NCBI RefSeq assembly: GCF_001591965.1
Contig: NZ_BCVX01000001.1
Location: 186,001-250,000 of the forward strand
Source of the DNA: Lysinibacillus odysseyi 34hs-1 = NBRC 100172
GTDB lineage: Bacteria; Bacillota; Bacilli; Bacillales_A; Planococcaceae
Reading direction: 5' to 3'
Length of the DNA stretch: 64,000 bases
How positions within the stretch are numbered: the first letter of the stretch is position 1; every line of letters starts with the position of its first letter. Both the position numbers and the translations under genes were made by a program. The notes beneath the pieces were generated by a model. The model had not been told where the DNA came from, searched no databases, and saw nothing but the letters and a program-made list of their open reading frames with translations. Of the stretch, positions 53,684 to 61,403 are shown in pieces.

Positions 53684-54532
53684 ATGTTGAATAAATTAAG
53701 TGAAAGTATTTATTATTTATCGAATCAAGATGAGAAAGAAAGACCAACGTTAGGACTAGTGTGTGGTGACCAATTTAGTCTACTAATAGATGCCGGCAAT
53801 TCCACTCAGCATGCTAAAGATTTTTTATTAGAAATCGAGAAGCTGAATGTACCACCCGTTAAATATCTCGTTATTACCCATGCTCATTGGGATCATTTCC
53901 TAGGCATGAATGAGTTCGATGCAACGGTTATCGTGAATAATAAAACAAGCGAACTGTTAAAGAAATGGCAGAGCTATACGTTTGATGATAGTTCCCTGAA
54001 AAAGTATGTAAATACAAATCAAATGAGCACTAAGTGCATGGAGATTATACAGGCTGAGATACCAAACAGAACTAGTTTTAAGTTGAGCTCTCCTCACATC
54101 ATCTTTGAAAATACATTAACGATCGATTTAGGCAATAAAGTTTGCCTACTTGAAAGAATCAAAAGCACTCATACAGACGATTCTACCATCGTTTATATTC
54201 CTGATGAGAAAGTTGTTTTTTTAGGTGACGCTGCATATGGTACAACGACAAATGCGCTATTCCATATTAAGCAGTCATTGTTGCTGCCTATGATTGAGGA
54301 CATTCGAAAACACGATGCTGAATTTTTCCTTCTTGGCCATGAATCTATCTGCGATTTAAATGAAATGACTATTTATTGGGATGAGTTAACAGCAGCGAGT
54401 CAGTCTGTCACATCCCCTTCAATTAATGAGGCAATAGAGAATTTCAAGCTTGAGATGAAAAGAGATCCAAATGAAAATGAACTGTTTTTCATGAAAGCAT
54501 TTGTAAATGACCGGATTGTTCAATCACGATAA
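53684..54532 (+). CDS. MBL-fold metallo-hydrolase
   Basis: 282 residues. The zinc site THAHWDHFLG gives H66, H68, D70, H71; VVFLGDAAYG supplies the bridging aspartate and LLGHES the last histidine. KYLVITHAHW and DSTIVYIPDEK are typical of lactonase/hydrolase members of the beta-lactamase superfamily. Substrate unknown. Translation may be controlled by the leader and hairpins just upstream. Confidence 0.85.
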   Translation: MLNKLSESIYYLSNQDEKERPTLGLVCGDQFSLLIDAGNSTQHAKDFLLEIEKLNVPPVKYLVITHAHWDHFLGMNEFDATVIVNNKTSELLKKWQSYTFDDSSLKKYVNTNQMSTKCMEIIQAEIPNRTSFKLSSPHIIFENTLTIDLGNKVCLLERIKSTHTDDSTIVYIPDEKVVFLGDAAYGTTTNALFHIKQSLLLPMIEDIRKHDAEFFLLGHESICDLNEMTIYWDELTAASQSVTSPSINEAIENFKLEMKRDPNENELFFMKAFVNDRIVQSR

Positions 54533-54544
54533 TTCTATCAATTC

Positions 54545-54578
54545 GCAGCCACTTCATTTCATTACCTATGAAGTGGCT
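54545..54578 (+). terminator. Intrinsic terminator of the MBL gene
   Basis: CAGCCACTTCAT..ATGAAGTGGCTG, 12-bp stem followed by TTTTC. Confidence 0.85.
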
Positions 54579-54635
54579 GTTTTCATATCCCCTGCCAATA
54601 TAGCAGAAGTTGCAGTTTTACAATTAAGTTAGATC

Positions 54636-54762
54636 AAAACAACCCGTAGCCCCTTATGTAAAGTTACATGAAAAGAACCCGTTTTGACTAAAGTTTGTTC
54701 TAAACAGGTTCATTCTTTGTGAAACACAGTGCGGTTTTTATAAAAAGGTTTGATCATTTCCT
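54636..54762. repeat. 125-bp intergenic repeat, copy 2
   Basis: Second copy of the repeat at 5575-5699, about 80% matching by eye, same orientation. Immediately after it GGGTTCGGTTGAAGGGGAGA is the reverse form of TTCTCCCCATCAACCGAACC at 26048, also found at 55511. Confidence 0.75.
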
Positions 54763-54817
54763 TAGTGGGTTCGGTTGAAGGGGAGAAAAATGCTAAAAGC
54801 AATATAAATGACAAATA

Positions 54818-54851
54818 AAAAACGCTCACATAAAATAATTCGAGCGTTTTT
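54818..54851 (-). terminator. Bidirectional terminator
   Basis: AAAAACGCTC..GAGCGTTTTT, 10-bp stem with T/A runs on both strands; ends the TIGR04104 gene. Confidence 0.75.
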
Positions 54852-54910
54852 CGGTGTAATATTTACCAAGCTAATCGAATTAAAGCACCCGTTACTGTAA
54901 GTGTATTTCC

Positions 54911-55198
54911 TCACGATCCCTCTTTGTATCGGACAACATATGGCGAGAGTAAAAAACCGACTGTTGCCATAAGACCTGTTCCACCAAGGGTTAAAAAGAT
55001 GTGATCGGTAGGAATAAGAAAAAATTGAACTATCAGAAATGGTAACAGCGCCAGGAATGCAATCGTACATCTCCCAAAAATGGTTATCTTATGTATAGTA
55101 CAACAATTGTCACATTCAAGTGGTCCGTAGTTCCATTTATACGATTTAAAGATTTCCCTCCAACCAAATCGCCTATTGCATTTTATACATTTTTGCAA
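54911..55198 (-). CDS. TIGR04104-family zinc-ribbon membrane protein
   Basis: 95 residues from a TTG behind AAGGAGGAATC. MQKCIKCNRRFGWREIFKSY, then YGPLECDNCCTIHKIT: two CxxC knuckles, followed by two hydrophobic helices (IAFLALLPFLIVQFFLI, GTGLMATVGFLLSPYVV). This matches the TIGR04104 'putative zinc finger' family often found as an accessory single gene in Bacilli. Confidence 0.75.
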   Translation of the reverse strand: MQKCIKCNRRFGWREIFKSYKWNYGPLECDNCCTIHKITIFGRCTIAFLALLPFLIVQFFLIPTDHIFLTLGGTGLMATVGFLLSPYVVRYKEGS

Positions 55199-55646
55199 AC
55201 ACGATTCCTCCTTTTCCCCTATTGAACTAAACTGCCCTGTTAGCTGAAGTATACCCTTCCTAAACTATAGATTAGTAACATTTAACACTTAAAGGTGTAA
55301 ATCCCACAAATAAGGTGAAATCTATATGTATCGATTTTAACATAAATTACCTGTAATCCTTTAAAAAGTGTGTTGCTTAGTTTATTTAATTCGTATGTGA
55401 ATTGATTTGCTAATTTGGGTGCTAAATCATCCGAAATACTGATATATTAACAATAAAAGGGACACCAATTACTATTCGAATTGTGTCCCTAAATATGCTG
55501 CTATTTAATGTTTTCTCCCTATCAACCGAACCTGTTATTATTTCCTCAAAGTCTTATTCAACAATCGCAATCATAATTATTCCATTCCTACATAAAGAAA
55601 TACACTTAAGTCTATAATTTTTGTACTGATTCAATATTATCTTACA
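55199..55646. other. Gene-free gap with repeat motifs
   Basis: Contains CCCTGTTAGCTGAAG (about 55235), a variant of the CTAACGGG/GTTAGTTGAA motif, the hairpin at 55459, and TTCTCCCTATCAACCGAACC (55511). No gene seen. Confidence 0.45.
55459..55489 (-). terminator. Stem-loop terminator
   Basis: GGGACACcAATT..AATTgtGTCCC with TTTTATT on the minus strand; probably ends the SDR gene transcript. Confidence 0.65.
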
Positions 55647-56411
55647 TCATCTTTGATCCAGCTTATTCCTTAAATGCTCCTCATAGGTAATTATCCCTTT
55701 TCTTTGCAGAGGATTTGTATTTTTTCCTTCGACTAAAGAATTGTATAGTTTTCCTGGTAAAGCAATACTTAAAACAGTATTTGCTTCATTGTTAATCTTA
55801 ATTTTTAACTCCGCCATTTCTCTTAATGTCATTATATCTGGACCACAGAAATCATCTAATTTTCCTTGTGGGCCTTTATTAACTAAATCGATTAAATGTT
55901 TAGCAAAATCATTAACATCCACGCTTTGAAATTTAACCCTGCCAGGGATTATATATCTTTTAAAGAAAGATTTTGATAAGAGCAAACTATCAACAAAGCT
56001 ATGAAACTGACTTGCACGAGCAATTGTATAAGGTACAGAACTATTTTTCAATAATTCTTCTGCTTTGTATTTAAGTCTATAATATTTGAAGGGGATTTCT
56101 TCAATTCCTACAATTGATGGATAAATAAAAAGTTTTAGATGGTCCAGCTTGCTTAAAAGTTTTTCAAACCCGGCAACCTCAATGTTTTCAGAACTTTTTA
56201 CCGGACTAGTTGCTGCGTGAATGATGACATCAACGTCTTTTACTGCTTCCTCTAAACCTTCGCCAGTTAATAAATTGCTATAAACCCATGTGAAATCTAC
56301 TCCTTCTGGTTTTCTTCTCGAAGTTATTTTAACTTGATAATCTAGATCTTTTAATTGCTTTAACAAAGCTGAACCTAGTTGTCCGGTTGAACCAGTTACA
56401 AGGATTTTCAA
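55647..56411 (-). CDS. Atypical SDR/NmrA-like NAD(P)-binding protein
   Basis: 254 residues; TTG at 56411 chosen because AGGAG lies eight bases before it. The N-terminal Rossmann motif is KILVTGSTGQLGSALL (GxxGxxG). VDVIIHAATSP, YPSIVGIEEIPFKYYRLKYK and PYTIARASQFH are typical of NAD(P)H-binding NmrA/YwnB-like proteins that act as reductases or redox sensors. DFCGPDIMTLREMAELK belongs to the substrate domain. Stand-alone. Confidence 0.8.
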   Translation of the reverse strand: MKILVTGSTGQLGSALLKQLKDLDYQVKITSRRKPEGVDFTWVYSNLLTGEGLEEAVKDVDVIIHAATSPVKSSENIEVAGFEKLLSKLDHLKLFIYPSIVGIEEIPFKYYRLKYKAEELLKNSSVPYTIARASQFHSFVDSLLLSKSFFKRYIIPGRVKFQSVDVNDFAKHLIDLVNKGPQGKLDDFCGPDIMTLREMAELKIKINNEANTVLSIALPGKLYNSLVEGKNTNPLQRKGIITYEEHLRNKLDQR

Positions 56412-56593
56412 GTACAACACTCCTATTCAAATGGATATTCCTTGTATTGTAATATTCAGAAGTCGGTTACTTTATTCTACTAGCCTCCCCCACTAGTGTA
56501 AGCGGTAGTCCTTCATAATTTTTCTATACCATTATATATAAGACCTATATGTACTTACATTTTCTCCATAATCTTGTCCCGTTCATATCATAA

Positions 56594-56622
56594 GGTCAGC
56601 CAGAAAATATTTCTGGTTGACC
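56594..56622. repeat. Stem-loop in a 319-base gap
   Basis: GGTCAGCCAGAAAatatTTCTGGTTGACC forms a long near-perfect hairpin followed by ATTTTGTTT on the plus strand. It may be a terminator; no plus-strand gene lies before it. Confidence 0.5.
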
Positions 56623-56666
56623 ATTTTGTTTAATATCGTTTTTTAACTAAAGCCCCTAAAGGAAAA

Positions 56667-56697
56667 CCCAAACTTTCATTTGGAAACGTTTATTGGG
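56667..56697 (-). repeat. Cassette-end dyad, minus orientation
   Basis: ACCCAAACTTTCATTTGGAA then ACGTTTATTGGGT; read on the minus strand it is the AACGTTTCCAAATG..AGTTTGGGT form, 34 bases downstream of the secreted protein gene at 56731. Confidence 0.55.
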
Positions 56698-56730
56698 TTT
56701 CATGTGTATATTTTATTAACCCTTTTTGCA

Positions 56731-57291
56731 CTAAAGCTCCGAGTAAGCTGAAGACTTTGGCATGTAAATATTCCCGCTTGCTACCATTTCCTTTGTTTCA
56801 ACATCATAAATAGCATATCTACCTCTAAATTCTTTTTCAGTGTCTTTAAACGAATAAAAGAAATAAACTTGCCTGTCGGGGCTAACAGCTAGATGGTAGT
56901 TAATATCTATATCAGGATAGGGATGAAAGATATTTCCATCAAAAATTATATAATTTAATTCTTCTACCTCATTAAACAATAACTTTCTCCTAATATTCAC
57001 AGATGCATCAGGCATTTCTTTAAAAAGATTAGTATCCAAATGTCTTTGCTGCTGCTTTGGCTTTTGCTTGTACCTTTGATAAACCTCCTGATGAACTGGA
57101 TACTTTAGCTCTCTTAATGCCTGATAAAATTCATCTACAGTTTCATCAAAAACTTTTTCCTTATTTGAGGGATATACATATTCAATTTCATCTGAAAGGA
57201 TTGTCTGTGAATATACAGGGCTACTTACTAAAACGGAAAGGATAACGGAAAATATAAACATATGCAAACTAATTAAGGATAGTTTTTTCAT
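56731..57291 (-). CDS. Secreted protein of unknown function
   Basis: 186 residues with a Sec signal peptide (LSLISLHMFIFSVILSVLVS, cleavage after VYSQ or so). The mature part contains a helical basic stretch (YQRYKQKPKQQQRHLD) and beta text such as YHLAVSPDRQVYFFYSF and GRYAIYDVETKEMVASG. No known family. GGAGCATCTTAA precedes the ATG. The dyad follows its stop. Confidence 0.65.
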   Translation of the reverse strand: MKKLSLISLHMFIFSVILSVLVSSPVYSQTILSDEIEYVYPSNKEKVFDETVDEFYQALRELKYPVHQEVYQRYKQKPKQQQRHLDTNLFKEMPDASVNIRRKLLFNEVEELNYIIFDGNIFHPYPDIDINYHLAVSPDRQVYFFYSFKDTEKEFRGRYAIYDVETKEMVASGNIYMPKSSAYSEL

Positions 57292-57516
57292 TTAAGATGC
57301 TCCTTTTTTAAAATAATTTGCCCTAAAGGTTATATATATATCCTGCTACGTTAGTTCAACAAGGTTTTCGTATTTTTTCAAGTACAATAGGACCCGTTTT
57401 CTTTGTCGTTGTATTGACTGCCCGAACTTTGATACGAGAATGTTGTCGTTAAAGGAGTATTTTCACTGACCGAAGAATATAAAGTAATAGAATTCTGAAA
57501 AATGGAGAGTGGAAAT

Positions 57517-58002
57517 ATGATTCATGATATAAAGGAGTATGTAAAATATTTAGATGGAATTCATAAACGAACGATGGAATATGTGAAAGTAATACCTGAT
57601 GAACTCCTAGATTGGAAGCCTTCAGAGGATAAATTTTCTACTGGTGATTTATTGCGGCATATCGCATCCTCTCGATTGATGTTTTTAGGTATATTTGAAC
57701 ACGGTTCGTGGAATTACACAGGACATGATACTAGTAAGGGAGCTTCTCTTGAGGATATTTCAAATTATTTAGAGGCATGTCAGATCAAATTAACAGAGGG
57801 TCTATTAAAAGCTGGCAACGATGTATTGACTAAAAAGGTTTTAACCCTTCACGGTCATGAAGTTAGCGCTTGGAGAATACTTATGGCAATTCCAGAACAT
57901 GAAATCCATCATCGTGGACAAATCTCTACTTATTTACAAATAAACAAAATTGAACCTCCTCAAATTTTCGGATTAAAAATTGAGCAGGTTACAACATACT
58001 AA
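57517..58002 (+). CDS. DinB-family protein
   Basis: 161 residues from the ATG after GGAGAGTGG. Four-helix DinB/YfiT fold with metal-site histidines in DLLRHIASSRLMF and IPEHEIHHRGQISTYL. DinB proteins include thiol-dependent S-transferases and other metalloenzymes; the specific reaction is unknown. Followed by a strong terminator. Confidence 0.85.
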   Translation: MIHDIKEYVKYLDGIHKRTMEYVKVIPDELLDWKPSEDKFSTGDLLRHIASSRLMFLGIFEHGSWNYTGHDTSKGASLEDISNYLEACQIKLTEGLLKAGNDVLTKKVLTLHGHEVSAWRILMAIPEHEIHHRGQISTYLQINKIEPPQIFGLKIEQVTTY

Positions 58003-58009
58003 TTTTTAA

Positions 58010-58050
58010 AAAGAGCTTTGGACATTCTCATATATCCAAAGCTCTTTTTT
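58010..58050 (+). terminator. Intrinsic terminator of the dinB-family gene
   Basis: AAAGAGCTTTGGA..TCCAAAGCTCTTTTTT, 13-bp perfect stem with T-run. Confidence 0.9.
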
Positions 58051-58170
58051 TAGGCCCTGTTACAAAGTTGTTTCTGTACAGGCACCCACCCGCAAATTGT
58101 TATAAATCGTGCAACGAAGGAACTGTTCCTTTTTTCGTTCATTTTTATTTTGCCTCAAAGTTCTAGAGGT

Positions 58171-59115
58171 TTATTCACCTACCAGACCATCCTTATCCCG
58201 GTCATCCATAAATTTATATAACCAGTGGTCACTTGTAATCGGCATGCTATAACCTGCTGCTTTTGCTTCTTTAATCGTTACTTGACCATTTCCATCTGTA
58301 TCCACGCTAGAAATGTCCTCCGTGCCATTCGAAGCATTGGACTTATTAGAACTTGTTGACTTATTTGAGTTAGTTGATTTACTTTCAGTTAATCCTAGAG
58401 ATTTATTTATTTCATCAGGGTTGCCATTATCAAATTCATCTACAATTTTATTCCCTTTTAAAGTGTAAGTGTACTTGTAATGAGAAGGGATCTGCGTTTC
58501 CGTATTTGGATATGTGATAATCGCCTCAAAATTAGTTGCTCCACCGGCTTTACGAATAGCGTCTTCCATATATGCTTGGTCGCCATGTCGGTTAAGCGTA
58601 CTATCTTGCGGTGTAATATTATAAGCATTTGATACCCCGCCAAGAGAATCTGCAATAATATGCCCTTCATCTAAATCTGGTCTTTCGACACCAGGAACTT
58701 TTGCTTCATCAGCGTAGTATCTGCCAGCTGATGTTACAGGCTCTGTACGATCATTTTGTAAAACGATTTCGTCAGCAATGACACGTACTAACTGTCCGTA
58801 CTCGTTAGTAAACGCCCAATATTTACGGTCCCCATAACCAATATCAATAACAACATTTGGCTCGCGATATCCAGACAAATCACCACCATCAACTTCAATA
58901 AGTTTATAATCTTTAAACTGTTGATCTTTTGATTCAGTTGATGTTTCCTCTGCTACTTGTTTTTCAGTCGCAGTTTTTTCTTTTTCACTATTTTTTGTAG
59001 TTACTTCTTGTAAATCAGCTTTCTCATCAGTATTCGATACATCTTCTGCGTCAGTACAACCAACTATTAAGATGGCAGTTAAAAGTAAGATTAAATAATT
59101 TATTTTCTTTTTCAT
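58171..59115 (-). CDS. Secreted non-specific nuclease lipoprotein with calcium-binding tail
   Basis: 314 residues from MKKKINYLILLLTAILIVGC (lipobox), behind AAGGAGTCC. A Lys/Glu-rich linker, then a NUC1-type DNA/RNA nuclease: ERPDLDEGHIIADSLGG holds the catalytic His in place of the usual DRGH, with NAYNITPQDSTLNRHGDQAY supplying the metal-binding Asn. The Ser/Asn linker KSTNSNKSTSSNKSNASNG leads to DTDGNGQVTIKEA and DDRDKDGLVGE, EF-hand/excalibur-like calcium sites. Likely a surface-bound DNA-degrading or uptake nuclease. Confidence 0.8.
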   Translation of the reverse strand: MKKKINYLILLLTAILIVGCTDAEDVSNTDEKADLQEVTTKNSEKEKTATEKQVAEETSTESKDQQFKDYKLIEVDGGDLSGYREPNVVIDIGYGDRKYWAFTNEYGQLVRVIADEIVLQNDRTEPVTSAGRYYADEAKVPGVERPDLDEGHIIADSLGGVSNAYNITPQDSTLNRHGDQAYMEDAIRKAGGATNFEAIITYPNTETQIPSHYKYTYTLKGNKIVDEFDNGNPDEINKSLGLTESKSTNSNKSTSSNKSNASNGTEDISSVDTDGNGQVTIKEAKAAGYSMPITSDHWLYKFMDDRDKDGLVGE

Positions 59116-59280
59116 TTTAGGACTCCTTATAGCCTTTTTGCTGAACATTCTAGAGATCTTTGAATAAAACATACATTAACAGTGTAAACCCACTTTTAAT
59201 AGTATATTACAATATCAATCTTATTGCAGTAGATACTTAGTTCGAAGTATGTACTGTTACATTCCAATAAGGATTAGCGG

Positions 59281-59340
59281 AGTCCATTGCAATGGAAAAG
59301 GCACAATTCCAATTCAAGAATTGCGCCAGATTGTTGAAGC
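59281..59340. repeat. attC-like dyad R1
   Basis: GGCACAATTCCAATTCAAGA then ATTGCGCC, ending GATTGTTGAAG. It shares the central ATTC..GAATTGCG stem and the ATTGTTGAA end with R2-R4; the left end is diverged. Confidence 0.55.
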
Positions 59341-59457
59341 CTATTTCATCTAAATCCCCGGTAATTGAAGTAGAGGATTAAAGAAGATAAAGATTTACAG
59401 CATCTCTATATGCAGTTTTTTATTTAAATAGCTGTATAAACCCCATCCAAAGAAAAA

Positions 59458-59491
59458 GCCAAGAAACATTTGTTTTACAGCGTTTCTTGGC
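59458..59491 (-). terminator. Hairpin terminator
   Basis: GCCAAGAAAC..GTTTCTTGGC with T-runs on both strands; serves the small membrane gene at 59584. Confidence 0.75.
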
Positions 59492-59501
59492 CTTTTTTGT
59501 C

Positions 59502-59530
59502 TACCCAGACTTACATTTGGGAACGTTATT
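59502..59530 (-). repeat. Cassette-end dyad, minus orientation
   Basis: Read on the minus strand: AACGTTCCCAAATGTAAGTC then TGGGTAG. It lies 54 bases downstream of the small membrane gene at 59584, the same gene-then-dyad order and relative orientation as at 22-25 kb. The rest of the 468-base gap 59116-59583 holds R1 and the hairpin only. Confidence 0.65.
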
Positions 59531-59583
59531 TATATATCATTCGCATATTGAATATAAATTAATTTATCGACTTAGATATGTAT

Positions 59584-59802
59584 TCAAAAATTAGAGGCGG
59601 TCAAACCACTTAATATAACAAGGAGTGCAATTGATGCTAGTAATAATGGCTTGCTACTAGAATTTTCATTTTTTATTAATTCTTTAATTCCGTAAGATAG
59701 AGAAAATACTAATACAAAGGGCCAAATAAACCACGTCCAATAATAAAATATCTCAATACCTTTTAGTAATTCTATTAAAATAATAACCCTTCTCCTTTTC
59801 AA
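59584..59802 (-). CDS. Small membrane protein
   Basis: 72 residues with two hydrophobic helices (FYYWTWFIWPFVLVFSLSYG and LLLASIALLVILSGLTA) and a short charged loop. Start TTG at 59802 with a weak GGTGA site; an ATT a few codons in, behind AAAGGAG, is an alternative start. Unknown family. Confidence 0.55.
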   Translation of the reverse strand: MKRRRVIILIELLKGIEIFYYWTWFIWPFVLVFSLSYGIKELIKNENSSSKPLLLASIALLVILSGLTASNF

Positions 59803-59860
59803 TTAAAATCACCATACAAATTACATATTATATGTTTTTGATAAAAAACCTTTATTAGCC

Positions 59861-59882
59861 TTACCAAAGCAACGTTTGGTAA
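59861..59882. repeat. Cassette-end dyad, near-perfect palindrome
   Basis: TTACCAAAGCAACGTTTGGTAA, 22 bases, followed by TATTTAACGTT. It sits between the small membrane gene and the DnaN paralogue. Confidence 0.65.
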
Positions 59883-59898
59883 TATTTAACGTTTTTTC

Positions 59899-59969
59899 AT
59901 TCGACAAGCTGACCCCTTAATGGAAAAAGGAGCAATTCTTTATTAAAGAATTACACCCAATTGTTGAAT
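59899..59969. repeat. attC-like dyad R2
   Basis: ATTCGAC at the left, a central AATTCTTTATTAAAGAATT stem, and GTTGAAT at the right (59963-59969). It is 61 bases downstream of the DnaN paralogue. Confidence 0.65.
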
Positions 59970-60029
59970 AATATTAAAATAAATGTTCTGTCAAATTAAC
60001 ATCCCTTTCATGCAATAAGGAGCTGTTTT

Positions 60030-61160
60030 TTAATATGAACGTACTGGAGATATAAGATGAATATAAGAAGGATTATTAATAGGCTCAATTAAAACTGGTC
60101 TCATCGTATCACCAAAACTTAATCTTATCTCTTCTTCTTTAATTGCTTTTAAGGCATTTATTAAATAACTTCCATCCAGCGAGATAGTTAAATCAGTTTC
60201 ACCATTAATCATCTTGATATTTTGTGTTTCCTCTATTTCCCCTATATTTGATGAATTAGACGAAATTTTAATTTTCTTACCATCTACGATTTCTAATTGT
60301 ACGTTATTATTTTTCCATTCACTTGCAAAAAGACAGGCTCTATCAATACCTGTTAATAATTGAGCTGTGTCGAGAATAATTGTTGTCTTTGCATTTTTTG
60401 GAAGTAATCCTGTTATGTTAGGATAATTCCCTTCAATTAACCTTGAAAACAATGTAAAAGAACTTGTTTTAAATGCCATATAACTGCTCGTTACATATAT
60501 ACGTATTTCGCCGTTATCATTATGTATTAACTTGGTAAGCTCATTAAGGCTTGCACTTGGGACAATAAAAGAACCGTTTATGCTTGACTCTAATACGAGT
60601 TCTCTTAACGCTAAGCGGTGGGAGTCTGTTGCAGCAAATGATAGGTAATGATCTTTAAATGATATGTTTACTCCTGTTAAAACAGGTCGAGATTCACTCT
60701 TTGAGACTGCAAACGCAGTTTGTTTAATAATTTCAATTAATTCAGTGCAGGGGATTTTAGCATAATTAGTTTCATCTATTAGAGGAAGCTTCGGGTACTG
60801 TTCCGAATTAAAACCGAATATTTTAGTTACAATTTCTTCGGATTGAATGGTAACTACTTGTTTTTCATTTACTCTTACATGTACTTTAGCTGGTAATTTT
60901 TTAATAATTTCACTTAAATGTTTAGCGGGAATAACAACACTACCGGTTTTATGTACTTCTAATACCTTTACTCCATCCACCGTTAAAGGAATAACCTTTT
61001 CAATAACGATATCAGAGTTACTTCCAATAAGGACTAAGGAATCGTTATAAGCAATAACCTTAATCCCTGACAAAATAGGAAAGGGTGTCTTTAAAGATAC
61101 TGCTTTATTAACATCTGAAATTGCCTTATAAAACCATTCATTATCTATAATGAATTCCAT
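60030..61160 (-). CDS. dnaN: Accessory DNA polymerase III beta clamp (DnaN paralogue)
   Basis: 376 residues with the three clamp domains: opens MEFIIDNEWFYKAISDVNKA, has FPILSGIKVIAYNDSLVLIG, SHRLALRELVLESSINGSFI (the ATDSHRLA signature) and FGDTMRPVLIEPINNPSYIH, ending HLISPVRSY (family usually LPVRTY). It is intact but lies far from any dnaA/recF and among accessory genes, so it is a second clamp rather than the replication-origin copy. Extra clamps can support alternative polymerases or resist clamp-targeting antibiotics. AGGTGAAC precedes the ATG. Confidence 0.85.
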   Translation of the reverse strand: MEFIIDNEWFYKAISDVNKAVSLKTPFPILSGIKVIAYNDSLVLIGSNSDIVIEKVIPLTVDGVKVLEVHKTGSVVIPAKHLSEIIKKLPAKVHVRVNEKQVVTIQSEEIVTKIFGFNSEQYPKLPLIDETNYAKIPCTELIEIIKQTAFAVSKSESRPVLTGVNISFKDHYLSFAATDSHRLALRELVLESSINGSFIVPSASLNELTKLIHNDNGEIRIYVTSSYMAFKTSSFTLFSRLIEGNYPNITGLLPKNAKTTIILDTAQLLTGIDRACLFASEWKNNNVQLEIVDGKKIKISSNSSNIGEIEETQNIKMINGETDLTISLDGSYLINALKAIKEEEIRLSFGDTMRPVLIEPINNPSYIHLISPVRSY

Positions 61161-61285
61161 ATATAGTTCACCTCATTATTATCACTAGGAAACCAGTTTG
61201 ACAAAATAGTATATAAACCCTTCTTTTCCAAATTACTAGGTTTTTTAACCAGATCTAATTTTCCGCAACCCTATTTGTTTATGTT

Positions 61286-61355
61286 ATTCAACAATCTGTC
61301 CCTATTGCTGAAAAAGGGCGATTCTTTATTAAAGAATCGCACCTGATTGTTAAAT
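61286..61355. repeat. attC-like dyad R3
   Basis: ATTCAAC (61286-61292, fits RYYYAAC), a perfect inner stem GCGATTCTTTA/TTAAAGAATCGC, and GTTAAAT (61349-61355, fits GTTRRRY). Total 70 bases. It is 49 bases downstream of the DnaN start side and 49 bases past the anti-sigma gene stop. Confidence 0.7.
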
Positions 61356-61403
61356 AATGTTCAGCTTCTATCCGCTAGTTTTGCTCTATATGCTATTTTT
61401 CAC

